Assembly: GCF_021462225.1 (NCBI RefSeq)
Contig: NC_061805.1
Span: forward strand, 29,405,958-29,469,957
DNA length: 64,000 bases
Reading direction: 5' to 3'
From: Girardinichthys multiradiatus
Lineage: Eukaryota > Chordata > Actinopteri > Cyprinodontiformes > Goodeidae
The notes below the pieces were generated by a model that did no database searches, had not been told where the DNA came from, and worked only from the letters and a program-made list of their open reading frames with translations. This document shows, piece by piece, positions 22,501 through 36,766 of the stretch (positions are counted from its first letter, which is position 1; every line of letters begins with the position of its first letter). The position numbers and the translations under genes are program-made.

Positions 22501-24379
22501 AATTTAACCGTCACACCCCCCAAAAGAACATAATTAATTTTGCAGAAACAGTTTAACCTTATACAGATTAGGCAATATATATTTTTATGAGATATCTTAT
22601 ATAAAAAATACAAAGAACATTCATTCTTTTCATTATTCATTTAGTCATTATGAAAAATGTCATGATGATAAAAATCTGGATTACTGACAATACTTGGAGC
22701 AACAAGCCAGGAGGAAGATTTATCAGTTTTTATAATACAACTGTTATAATACAAGAAAACCGCACTAATGGAAGCACTGTGCTTGTAAAATAAAGTATAT
22801 ATAATGAAATGAAAGCAGACACAAGACAGGTTTAAACAAAAAGACAAACAAAGATGAGACCAAAGCATTTAAGAAAAATGGGAAAAGGCTGCTGACATGC
22901 CATGCAGAAAACAATGCTAAAGAGAGACCACAATGGCAGGAAACAAAATTGGAAAGAGTGGAGCTTTTCAGTGGTGGAGGGGGACTGTTTGTTTCTATGC
23001 CGTACTTGCTGATAGGTTTGCATGATAAAAGAAAAATACAATTCATTTGTTTTATCCAAATTCAAAAGTTACCTAACAGTCAGTGTCTCTAGTGATTACT
23101 ATGGTTTTAGAGCCTGTGCTGGAGATTATACTTGTTCTGGTAAAACTGTTGTGCAGCATGAATACTCATGGACAGGTACACAGTTTGTTTGGGAGGAAAA
23201 TGTCATGGTCTCCAGGATGACCTGGTGTAGCTCAGAGTACGTTTCTTCCAAGAATTCTGATCAATGTGTCAGATAAAAGTCAACAAGTTAAAACATGAGT
23301 GAAAACAACTGTTAAAAAAATCTTAAAGTCACACACAACACACACATCTAGAACATCGTGTGGATTGCAGAGTGCATCGCCCACTCTGCAAACACACACA
23401 CACACACACACATACAGAAGTTCACGTGGGGATATCTCTCACATAAACACATCATCACAAAGATAAAAGGATTTGCAGGGCAAAAGTGAGGGCAAATGGA
23501 TTTCTACCTCACAGAGTTCAAGCAGACAACTTTTAGAGGAAGAAGGCAGCAAAAGACGATGGGGCGCACAAATCCAAAGGTGGTGGTGTAGACAGAGAGA
23601 GGAGAGAGGGAAAACGAGGGAGAAGTGGTTCTGAGCACAAAGTCAATTATAGAACACACTATCTAAAACATTAAATCCCTCACTAAATTGACAGTGCCTT
23701 ATCAGTTCATTCAAACCCCTAAAACCCACAGTTTAAATGGGTATTTTTAACACCAGTGTAGAAGGACTGCGACACATACTTAAGAGGTTTTTGCTGTCTT
23801 TGTAAAGGCTACATTCTAAAAGAACAATCCTTCAAAACCCATATGGACACAGGACATGAGAATTACCTCATATGCTGTAAATACACACTATGTAAAAATG
23901 CAGTGCAAGCAGGAACTCTCTCTAGTAGCCACAGACACAGCAGTACATACACTGAGACAGCATGCTTCATGGATTCCCGTTATTGCTACAGGAAACAGTT
24001 GAAACATTAGTGCTGACATAAAACCACAACTGTGCAGTCATTTTAAAGGCAGGAAATCAATCAGGGGAAATGAGCCAAAATCTATACCTCTTTGGGTTTT
24101 ATGCTAGATTTTGTGACCACATACACCAAAGGCTGCAGGAAATTGATGAATTGGAGATGTGGTACACTATATGCTAGGCTCGATGTAGCCAACGATGTTG
24201 TACAGTAAGTTCTACCAATATTGTGACTAGAGATTTTTTTTTTTTTTTTAAGAATTGTATAATCATTTAGGTGTGTATATACCTTGTTCCATTTTCTGCT
24301 TAAATTTGGGGAAAAAACCCTAATATAGCAATTAGGGTTGACCCCAATCAGGATTTTTTGTCCCCTCCGCAAAATCAAC
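22501..24379. other. Intron sequence with a short (CA)n tract
   Basis: AT-rich, no exon recognised. A CA microsatellite of about 10 units lies at 23391-23411 and a T run at 24235-24249. Confidence 0.5.
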
Positions 24380-26790
24380 TCGACTAAAAACTTTATGTAA
24401 AACGCACTTTAACATACCATAAGGAAATCAAAGTGCTGCACAGCTGAATGAAAAATACAAGGTAAGAGCAGTATACAATAACAACCAATACAAAACAATA
24501 AAGAGCCAAAGCTCTTGAGCCTGTGGAAACAAATTTTCCTTCTATAAAGATATCTATCTATCTAAAATAAACAATAAAATGTAAAGTACAATGGAAGAAC
24601 TGGTCTATTAATCATGCACAAAACATGTGTAAAAAGATGAGACTTTAAAAGACATTTAAATTCATTAAGAGTGCTGGCAGACTTCACAGAAACAGGAGAC
24701 TATTCCAAAGTTTAGGAGCTGTGGCTGAAAAGGCTCTGTCTCCCACTGTACACAAGTCGAGTTCTTGGAACAGCCAAGAGCCTAATCTTCAGATCTCAGA
24801 TCTCTACAAAAATAATAACTATGTAGGAGCTCAAAAAGATGAGGTACCAGACCATTTAAACATTTAAAAACCAAAAGTGAAATTTAAAAACAATTCTAAA
24901 AAAACAGGCAGCCTCCGGGAGTCAGTCCGAATCCTTGGCTTAAGTCATTAAGGGTCCGGCCAACGACACCTATCTGCCTGTCGCCGGGCCTTCCTGTCAT
25001 CACAGACGACTTCGCCATCATCATGCTTCAGCTCCAGTCTTGGGAGAGTTGGTCAAGTTCTCCGAAAGGTTTGAGGACAAACTTCCGCCTGTCCTTGTTC
25101 CAGACTTCTGAGACGATGGTGTCCAGGTGAATCCATCTCGTGTCCATGTTTCTGAATTCCTCGACAAGGGAGTCTAGGTGGTTACCCAGGCATCCACACC
25201 AGTCCTCAGGGTCCCACCATGGTTGGTGTTTTGTTCCAGTTATATTTTGTTTTCACTCTCTGCCACTGCAATCAGATTCATTCAGTCAACCTACACGGTG
25301 CCAATTTGTCTCAATGTTTTTACAAGTGCCATCCTTGTTATATACCCTTCTGTTTTGTTTATTCCTTGCTGGACAATACTATTTGGGATGCCATGCCTGC
25401 TCATGTCTGTTTGACTTGGCACACCTATGGATGTGCTCACATGGAGCACATTAATGTGCTCACATCATCTTGTCCCCTTTAATAGGCGGGCAGTTGAATT
25501 TTGGACCAGCTGGAGACAGTGGAGGTGAGCCTCGTCAATCACCCTGTGTCTAATCACGCAGTAGTCCAGTCTAGAAAAGATAAAAGCATGAATGCCCCTT
25601 CCATGGCAAGATGAGGAAGATAAGGCTTGATTTTACTAATTCACCTCAAATTATATATATATAAAACTAGACGGGACTCCTGCACTGACCTGTATGTCAG
25701 ATTTGATGTTGTCATTAAAATAACCACAAGATTCATAATAAAAGGACAGTCAGATGAATCCAAGGAGCCAACAGCACTGCAGCACTCTGTCAGCAGATCA
25801 GTTTTCCCAAATCCAATGACCTGTTTTATTTTCATTTGAGCAAAGGAAGTTCAACTCCATCCATGTTTTAACATCCTGTAAACACTTCCACAAATGTTCA
25901 ATACACTAGGCTACCCTGTATTCTAAAGGTAAATAAATCTGGATCTCATCTGCATAACAATGAAATTAAATGTTATATTTTTTTAAACGTGGTTCCCAGT
26001 GGAACAAAATAGAAAATAAAATGGGGCCTAAAATGGAAACTTGAGGTACTCTACATTTAAGTGGGGTCTCTGTGGAAGAAAACTGTCCTTGTTGGACAGA
26101 AAAACCCCTATCAGATAAGGACTAAAACCATTTAAATGCCCTCACACAAACCATTCCAATCATGATAATAACATGTTGTGATCCACTTTACTGAATGTGA
26201 CATGAGATCAAGAAGAGTTCAAATACCAGAAGCTCTAGAATCAGCAGTTAAAAGCAAATCATTGTACACCCCGAGAAAAGCTGTTAGCACTGTCAGTGCT
26301 GTGACATGACTTAAAACCAGACTGAAACTTCTCATAAATGCCATATAGATCTTGATGGTCCTGTAACTGAAGATAAACCACCTTCTCTAAAATGTGTAGT
26401 GAAGGCAGCTTGAAAATTGGCCTGAACAACGTAAGGGTCCAACTTTCTTTTTTTTTAGAAGAGGCTAGACAACAGCATGTTTAAAAGCAGCTGGAACACA
26501 AGCCAAGAGAAAAGAGGTGTTAACGAAACTCACTACCCAGGGAGTAAAAGGACTAAAGACCTCCTTCAACAGTCTGGGGGGAATACTGTCAGCTGTCACA
26601 TGGCAGCTACTCTTCCAACTTTGTCTGCAGTTTGAGGGGAACAGAGGAACTCACTAAGAAGATGTTCTCTCACTTTTGTAAGATTACACTCCTACACTGT
26701 TCTGAGAACACCTCGAAGCTACATCTCCGTCAGAAACACAAAAGTATTGATTAGAGTCATCTACAAAAAGGGATTGGCCATTACTATGTC
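24380..26790. repeat. Degenerate retroposon-like repeat with an internal foreign block
   Basis: Sequences at 24640-24905 (CCAAAGTTTAGGAGCTGTGG, AAGGCTCTGTCTCCCAC, GACCATTTAAA) and 25474-25620 (TTGAATTTTGGACCAGCTGG, GTAGTCCAGTCTAG) belong to a repeat I know from many fish genomes. It continues faintly to about 26790. The 24906-25473 block between them is different, richer in GC at the left, and may be an insertion. No intact gene is visible. Confidence 0.5.
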
Positions 26791-29700
26791 TAACTCAAAT
26801 GCTTCATTTTAGTGACTATAATCAGCGCTATGCTAAAGTCTTTGCTAACCATCCAAATATTTGTCCCTGTCTTAACCTCTGCACATTTGTGGTCCACACT
26901 GGAGATTCAGTAAGTCAGCCTCAACATGCTGCTTTTTTCTGCTGCTCTCATGCTGAGTAACATGCATTAATGTGAGGGTAATGTTAGCATATTTATTCTG
27001 TGCATGGAAATGACTGAATAATTAAGCTTGTATTGTACATGTCTCAGTGCTTCACCAGTTATGTTTGTGCTGACAAAACTTAAAGAAAAAGTTGTTTTAT
27101 AATAGTTGTACAACGTTCAAAAGAAAGTGCTAGCTTTTTGAAGCAGGAGAACAGGAGCTGTTGGTGAATGTCTGCACACAGTGGGCAGAGCAGGTCACAT
27201 AACACAGACAGCAAGCCACTGCAGCCTCTCGCACAATGTAATCGTCATTGTAAAGAACTATTGTCGTTAATATAGTTTTGCAAGTCGTGCTATGAAACTG
27301 TGCTGTGATGGTTAAAAAATAGGCAGTGTGCCTCACAGTGGGTACCGCTGACAAAATCCTGTCAAGTAGATGATATTCAACTCGAAGAAATGTACCGGGA
27401 GCTGAGTTTTTAACCATCATACATTGCATTTAGAAGGAAACTGCAGTTGTTTTACATCTGTTAAAAGTTTGATGCTTATAATGAAGTTGAATAGCCTCTG
27501 TCCTGACACTGCAAATTGAAGAGTATAGACAGCAGATTGGCAAACGGTGGGCTGTTCGGGGATGGATTCCATTCAAGTGCCAGATGTTGAAAGTGATGTT
27601 TGAATCTTCAATTCTCCTCCAATAAAAATCCATGCAGAGCTAAGATACATCTTTTGAATGAAATAATTTGTGATTTCTAGAAATTGTGTCCACAAAGAGC
27701 AGCTTGTTAGTGGAAATGAAAGAAATACTGTAGACCATACATGCTTAGAGGAAAGAAAAAATCATATGAATAGAGATTAAACGTTACTTTTGTTATAAGC
27801 ATGTTAAGTTCTAACTCAAAAACTTTTGTTTTTTCTGTATACAGTATCTTGTGTATTTGCATTATATCAGATTACTTTTCACAGCATGAAAATATGCATC
27901 TTTGTATTGGGATCACCCAAAACCTTTTGGAACTGAGACACTTGCTTTGACTATGAAATCATTTGAAGACTTAAAAACACCTAATAATGACAATATTGAG
28001 TATTAAGTGCAAGTGTGTTGGTTGTAAAAAGAAGGGAAATATTTCCGTTTTCATGTTATTTTTTATTTCTCACTCTTTCAAACCTCCCCACATTCCTCTT
28101 CTGCTTATGTGATATGCCTGTCTGCCAATTACTCTGAGCACATGGACCAACATGAACTGCTCCCACAAGTCAACAAAAATAATTGCCTCCACCTTGGAAA
28201 AAAAACTGCTGCTGTTAAATTTACCCATTGTGACTCAACCCACATTTCCCAAGCAGATTTTTTAATTGACTGATGTCAGAAGTGACTAAGTTGTGGATGA
28301 TAACTACACATCATTATTTGTCATTACATTAATGAAAAATCAGTGTTTGTGAAATGAGTAAGAGAATAGAAAATGAGAAGATTAAGCTTAATGATGTCAT
28401 TCAGAAACCCTCTTGCATTGTTGGTCTGTTTGGTGACTCACTCACAGTAAGCAAAGGAGAAGAAAGTATACAGTAGGCCAAAAGCAAACAACAATTGATG
28501 GGGAAGAAGAACCAAGAAGGCTCCAGAAAGAAAAATAAAATCCAGAAGACTGTGAGGGACAGGTAAAACATTTTCACAATGGGTATGTGGGACAGCAAGT
28601 TATGAAAAGCTGGTGACTCAAGGAGAAAAGTGAGCTGAAGCATATGCAGGTAACAAGGAAGGAAAAGAGAAGATGTTGCAAAAAAACACAAGAAATGAAG
28701 ACTCTACAACTGAGAGGGGAATCAGGTGAACTCTTCTCCAATTAGGGAGGGGAAATAAGACAGGTATAAGGTCTTATTTACAAGTAATATATTAAGAAAT
28801 GCTTGATCAGAATATTAATATTACTTAAACCCATTGTTAAAATATTAACTTTTATTTTGAAATACGAAATGCATATATGAACTGTGATGTCTCACTATGG
28901 TTGTTTTCTCTGACCTGAAATTCTAACATTGTGATCACAAATAGGGGTTTTAAACCAAAACTATGTGTTTGTGCTAGAGTTAAGTGAACACACCAAATGA
29001 CCACTGAGGTTTTCCACTGCCACAATTTTACACAACTCACTATATTGGTTTCATTTTCCTTGCAAATATTACCAACCTGTGGACATTCATTACAATCCCC
29101 GTGCTTTTGGTCATACCATTATTATTATTTGTTATCAGCAGTTCCAATGTATCAAGCAGGATTTACAAACACTCAAGTCCCAACAGTGTTAATAAATTTA
29201 GCTGCAAATCGCCTTTAAAGAGTCTGCCGAAAATAGTTTTTTTAATCAGTACAGTGACCAACATCCAATGTCAGTTGCAACCGTAAAACAGCTAGCAGTA
29301 AGATATTCCAGTTATACATTTGACTTTTTGTTCATGTCAAAATTCAATGTTTGGGTTTTTTAATTCAAATTTTGTACATTAAAAACAACCTAATTTTATC
29401 GCATCCTTATCCGCTGGGGAAACCCACATCTTAGCATTCATACAGATATTTCTATGTGCTAATTGCCATCTAAATGTTTCATTTTGATCAGTCAAACCCT
29501 GACATGGAAAGAAGACTTTTCTATAAATACAGCCTTTATTAGCAGAGCGGCATGCTCCCTATATAAAACAGCATAAGAATGGCTGAAAGAAAATGTCAAG
29601 TTCAGTGATCTTTGTGCAGCTCCCAAAGTTCCCAGAATACAAATTCGATGAGACAAAGTTACTTTATATAAATGTCCCACCCGACAACCCACAGCAGCCG

Positions 29701-29958
29701 AAGGACTTTGAATCAGACAGTTCATTCACTGGTCAGGGTTGTTTTGATGATAAAAGAGGAAGGAGCTTCATAATATTAGTTATGTGGTCAACAATGTTAC
29801 AGCTACTCAGTAAATATTTTATGCTCTGTCTAGTTTAGGCTAAATTTACTCTAAATTTATGTTTTCAAGCCACAGATACTGTAAAGAAATGAAAATCTAA
29901 GAACATAATTTTTTGTCATGTGTCAAGTTTCTCTTGATTATGATTTTTGACAACTTAC
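26791..29958. other. Intron sequence; one long near-open frame at 27130-27633
   Basis: Mostly AT-rich. On the minus strand 27130-27633 is open for about 167 codons except for a single TAA at 27430-27432; no domain was recognised and there is no splice context. The stretch 28090-28340 looks less repeat-like than its surroundings. Confidence 0.4.
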
Positions 29959-30123
29959 TTTGCATACAGAGCCCATAGGTACAGTTTTGAGACTGGAGCA
30001 CCAGGCCCTCACAGTCCTTTCCACCATTTTTAGGCGCAGGGTTGTTGCACTCTCTCCTCCTGTACTGAGTACACTCTGTCCCACAGGCTGACCACTTGCT
30101 CCAGTCTGTCCACACTCCATCCA
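29959..30123 (-). CDS. unc5c: UNC5C-like netrin receptor, second thrombospondin type-1 repeat exon
   Basis: Minus-strand exon of 165 bp, phase 1 in and out, acceptor CTCCATAG and donor GTAAGT. It encodes one complete TSP1 module: a tryptophan ladder [12 protein letters not shown], the CxxxC-type CGTEC, a basic RRREC strand, then [17 protein letters not shown] and GLCMQ. The tryptophans fit the WxxW C-mannosylation pattern. In UNC5 receptors the two TSP1 modules form the rigid membrane-near stalk of the extracellular part. The exon is separated from the first TSP1 exon by only 129 bp. Confidence 0.95.
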
Positions 30124-30252
30124 CTATGGAGGAATGGAAAGTAAAAAAAAAAAGTTTGCAAAAGGGAGTAGGTGAAAGAGATAAACTTTGTAAATGCTAT
30201 AACATTTTCCAGGTAGTACAATCCATAATTTAATAAAGCATAATACAATTAC

Positions 30253-30420
30253 CAGTGCACAGTGTGGTGCAGGGTAGCTTCTGTATGGCCTGTCCGTCAC
30301 AAGGCAATCCTCCATTAAGAGGAGCAGGGTTAGTGCAGCTTCTGGTTCGTTTCTGGAAGCCTCGTCCACAGCGACTGTTACAAGGAGACCACTCTGTCCA
30401 TGTTGACCAGCCACCGTTTA
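30253..30420 (-). CDS. unc5c: UNC5C-like netrin receptor, first thrombospondin type-1 repeat exon
   Basis: Minus-strand exon of 168 bp, phase 1 in and out, acceptor TTGCTGCAG and donor GTAATT. It encodes [20 protein letters not shown], followed by [16 protein letters not shown] and a final TTLC. This is a full TSP1 module with the WxxWxxW motif and six cysteines, matching UNC5C closely from memory. It follows directly on the Ig2 exon in the mRNA, as in all vertebrate UNC5 genes. Confidence 0.95.
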
Positions 30421-30689
30421 CTGCAGCAACATAGATCAATAACGTAAATGACATAAAAAGAGATGAACTTATTACATTTAACATAAAATAAGACTAAGGT
30501 GCTTGTTTTGGGGAAAAGTGACTTGCTATCAGAATGCACAGTGCTACTGGTCCTTTGAGTTCTTTTAATTGCACCACTGTCAGGAATCTTTGGGTGTTTT
30601 TTGAGAATGGTTGTAAATATGATCAACTGATCAGTGCAGTTGTTCAGTCTAGCTTTTATAACCAGAAGTTAAATAGCTAAATCAAACCC

Positions 30690-31388
30690 TATTTTCCTTA
30701 CAGGGGCCTCAGAATAGTGATACATGTTTTTATTACCTCTAGCCTGGACTACTGCAACTGTCTTAATGCTGCGTTGGGCAACTCTCTTCTAAGTCACCTG
30801 CAGCTGGACCAAAACGCTGCTGCCTATCTTCTCATGGGTAACACGCGACGTGAGCACATTACTCACATATTGTCCTCCCTACACTGGTTTGCACTGTACA
30901 CAATCTTTTAGGACTGATTTCAGGATTTCCATTTCTAAATGTTTCAACAGTCACGGAAGCTCTTTATCTAAGCTTTTACACAAGCATGTTCCCGTTTGAG
31001 GTCAGAACTCCTGCTGCTTTTCGATGTCCGTAGGATTTGTCTAGTAACCCGAGAAGACAGAGATTTATCTGTTGTTGCTCCCAAACTCTGGAATGATCTT
31101 TGTCTTACGGTCAGGACCCATCCTTTTAATTTGGCTTGTTATTCCAGTTGAGCAGAAATATCTGGTGGTTCTTGTAATTCTTTTATTTTATCTACTGTTT
31201 TTTTTTTTACTGTTTTTAGTTGTTAATTTCTTTATTTTTCTATTTGTTTGTGTAGGTTTATGTGACTTATTTGTCAGATTTATTGTTTTTATTTTATTTA
31301 ACATTTGTACAGCATGGACCTATACAGCATTTTGGTAACTTTTGGTGTTAAGTGCTCTATAAACAAAGGTCGATTGGTTGACTTAAAT
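30690..31388 (+). mobile_element. LINE 3' fragment, end of ORF2 and 3' tail
   Basis: Plus-strand frames, with shifts, show the conserved C-terminal end of a LINE reverse-transcriptase protein: SLDYCN, then QNAAAYLL, RREHIT and SLHW, and further on a degraded equivalent of the usual RS / AAPKLWN segment (31060-31100). This layout is typical of the L2/CR1/Rex1 group. The 3' end reads TGCTCTATAAACAAAG with a short TTGGTTGAC tail. It is 5'-truncated, as most LINE copies are. Confidence 0.75.
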
Positions 31389-32068
31389 TAATGTCACTTT
31401 AAAGAGTCATTATGAGCCCAAAGTTTTCAGTCAAATACAGTGTTGTGGAAAAGTTTTAAAGTACTGCTAATTTGTTTACAGTTTGCTTCTAAGGAAATAG
31501 AATTATCTTGACCCTTAGCTGTCTTGCTAATTCTGCCATATCTATATATGTACATCATACTGATCTTTACTAATGTGCATGTCCCTTTTAAATGAATGCA
31601 CTTAAACTCTTTTCACATGGTGTTGATTATTTTCTTCTGAGGCTTTCTGAAGATCTTTCTTTTTAATTTATTTATTTCTCTGCACTACTTTCTCTTAAGC
31701 CTTGCTATCTGAGTATGATAACATATTGTGCAGTGTGTGGTTGAAATGTACTCTGTTTAAAATGAAATGGATGTGTGCATACTGAAAAGCAATATTCTAA
31801 AACACAATTTGAGATATATGAAACCTTCATATTTATTAAAACACAAAAGGACCATTTTCAGTCTTTTTTTTTTTTTTTACTTTTGGACCACCTTAGAATA
31901 TAACAAGCATGAAAACAAAAAAACATGGACAAATTAAACCTGGACTAAACTATTCCTCACAAATTGAAAAGTCGTTAAATCAGTATCATTTTGATGAAAG
32001 CTTGTCTTGTTTTGTCTCATTTTCATGAAGACAGTATCTTGTATTATTTCAACTTAGTTGAATATGTT
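31389..32068. other. Intron sequence, no gene recognised
   Basis: AT-rich spacer with a T run at 31866-31880. Nothing else seen. Confidence 0.5.
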
Positions 32069-32411
32069 ATGGGCTGCACGGTAACGCAGTTGGTAGCACT
32101 GTTGCCTTGCAGCAAGAAGGTCCTGGGTTTTCTGCATGGAGTTTGCATGTTCTCCCCGTGCATGATGGGTTCTCTTTGGGTATTCTGGCTTCCTCCCACA
32201 GTCCAAAAACATGAATATAAGGTTAATTGGTCTCTCTACATTGCGTGTGACTGAATGGTTGTTTGTCCTGTATGTTTCTGTGTTGCCCTGCGATTGACTG
32301 GTGACCTGTCCAGGGTGTACTCCACCTCTCGCCCGTAGACTGGTGGAGATAGGCACCAGCTTCCCCGCGACCCACTATGGAAGAAGCGGTAGAAAATGAC
32401 TGACTGACTGA
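32069..32411 (+). mobile_element. SINE-like retroposon, plus copy
   Basis: Same family as 16653-17015, from GGGCTGCACGGTAACGCAGT to GGTAGAAAATGACTGACTGA. About 20 bases around the B box and just after are missing compared with the 16653 copy, so it could not be transcribed by polymerase III as it stands. Confidence 0.8.
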
Positions 32412-32974
32412 ATGTGTTGTTACAACACAGGACAAAACTGTGTATTGAGGCTGCTAGTTATGAAGTGCAGAGGGATACAATTGAAAATTGGTTCTCTGCT
32501 AAATTGTCTGTGATGTGTTGACCCAATGTTACCTCATATTTGTGTTTAAGGTTTTTGTTTTTTTTGTAAGAAACTGGTTCACTGACAGGGCAGATTAATA
32601 AATGACTTTCATTTTCACCATCAAGCTAGTGTCACACCAGATTATTTTAACTCACTGTGTTTAGAAAACACAAGAATGTGATAAATCCAATTTAAATGTT
32701 AGGTAGAACATAATCTACATCTTCTGGAACATTATAATTACAACTAAAGTTCTGTCAAAGCAAGCCCAAGAGAGAAATATAATTGCATAAGGACACATCT
32801 TACTTTTTGTAATCACACCTCATCAAAATTGTGATTTTATCTCTCTTTTCTTTATATGCACTATTTATTTTGCACATTTTATATGTACATCTCTAAGGTT
32901 TATTATATTGTTCTGTTGTGATTATGAATATGAATATATTATTTAAAATTAAGATTTTAAGATTTTATGAAATA
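32412..32974. other. Intron sequence, no gene recognised
   Basis: AT-rich spacer, nothing recognised. Confidence 0.5.
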
Positions 32975-34790
32975 ATATTTCGGTCTGTTAAGGGTTATCC
33001 TGTGAATACCAGCCTAGTAAGGCGGTGGTATTAGGACAAAATCAAAAGGGTGAGCCAAGCACTGACATTATTGAACAGCAAAACTCTGCACACACATGGA
33101 ATGAATTCACACAATTTCTTAATATACAAGAATTTATTAACACAAATATGTCAACTCAAAGTCAAACATGTTTCAATCAACAAACTCTTTATTATGCTAA
33201 AACAATCCAACTAAACTACCAAGCAGAATTAAAGAATAGGGAAGACTAATGGACTATGTACAATATAAACAAGTTGATTAAAGATGACTGGAAATCATGA
33301 CCAAAAGAGTTATGCAACATTACCATGCAATGTTTATGTTTGAGAACCAAGGATTATCTTGAAGAATCTGGAAGTGACGTTAAGTTAGTCTTGGAGCCAA
33401 CTTAGGCAATAATCAGCAAACGTTTAGACAACCATTCACAATGCAAGATCAGATAAAATATTATTTTAATAAAATAATGTTTTAAAGAATGATCTGCTGA
33501 ATAAAACCAACCTTCTGTATGACTAATTCTCAACGGTGTCTCATTAGCTGCCTTTATTTAATAAATAATATTTAAAGAAATATCATTAAGGAAATGGTAA
33601 AATATTTAAGGAAATATTTTGGAAATTTGGGAAATGGGGCTTAGTGATGTTACTTAGTTATCAAGTTTAGTAAAATAATGTTTAGGGAAATATTATTTAC
33701 TGGATTGAAAACTGACAACCTTTCTGGGTAGATGATCTTTAGTAGGCAAGCATGTGTTCTTAGCTGTTAGCAGTTAAAGTTAACAAAAGAAGCTGATAGC
33801 TTAGCACCAGAATCAGACACACACCTTTAAAATACCGTTAATAAAGGGGTCAAAATGCACAAGGGCGGACGGCGCGTTATGATGAATCTTCTGTGTTAAA
33901 ATTACCCTTTTAAATAAAGTTAGTCTTAACTTTAAAAACACACAAACACAGAACACAAAACTGAGCACGTGCTGAGCAGATAGCCTGCTAGCACTAAGAT
34001 AGCTGAGTTCAACACAAACAAAACCAAACTTCATGAAATGAAAAACTTTTAGATTATTTCATTCTAAACTACTTCTACCACTCTGCCCAAACCTAACCTC
34101 GTATGTGAACCGTGCTGAGGAAAAGTTGTCCGGGCGACGACAAAGTTTGAAGAAAGCTTTCTGAACAAAAGATTAGCTTCAGCTAACCTCCGTAGCTGTG
34201 GGTGGAGGGGCGGCTCGCTCTGTCGGCCGGCCAAACTGCACGCTACAGCTGCAACCACAGTGCCGCGGTCCCGTTGTCCTTCCTTCAGACCGGGAAAACC
34301 GCTCCACTCGGCGTCGTAGAGACGGGGTCTCTGCTGGGAACGCTCTATAACACAGTTTGATTCTGTAGACCTCAGAGAGAAAGTCAAGCAACGCTTGTAC
34401 CTTAATTACCCTCGTTCATGAATGAATACCGGATACACAAACAGCAATTCATTCGTACTTAACTATGATCGGCTGATCGTATGACACTCTTGGATCCTGT
34501 TTGAAGAGTTATGTCTGTTTGCCTGCAAAGAGACATTAGCGTGCTGTCTCTCCTATCCAGGTCCTCTCGAGATCAGTGTGGAAGAGGCAGAAGCTTTGCA
34601 AAAGCGGGGTTTTATCCAAAACAGTGAAGTCACGGGGAGTCCATCACTACCCTTTTCCTGGCTGTGCAGGAAGTAGGTTAATGCGATTTATTTTGAAAGT
34701 TCCAGAAAAGTTCGTACCGCATGTTGTAATCCATGGCTGTGGGTCCCAACAGTTCCATGTCAGATCTTCATTAATTTCTATTACCGCAGT
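32975..34790. repeat. LTR-like interspersed repeat, copy 2
   Basis: Longer relative of 2583-3370. It starts near TTTCGGTCTGTTAAGG and ends near a block with TTGGATCC...TGTTTGAAGAG and AGTTCCAGAAAAGTTC. The middle third (34090-34390) is GC-rich; on the minus strand it has a TATA-like TTATAGAGCG just downstream of the AGAATCAAACTG text. Two short frames there have no known domain. Terminal repeats and target duplication were not resolved. Confidence 0.5.
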
Positions 34791-36758
<1,968 letters not shown>

Positions 36759-36766
36759 GAGACTTG

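Noticed and set aside
25140..25482. Overlapping hydrophobic frames that look a little like a membrane receptor
   Set aside because: Three frames overlap with similar hydrophobicity, which comes from T-rich DNA. No receptor motif could be confirmed.
29593..29838. 81-residue plus-strand frame near the thrombospondin exons
   Set aside because: No domain, no splice signals that fit and opposite strand to the gene.
34064..34391. Arginine-rich frames of 107 and 70 residues
   Set aside because: They lie in the GC-rich part of an LTR-like repeat, overlap in two frames and show no domain.
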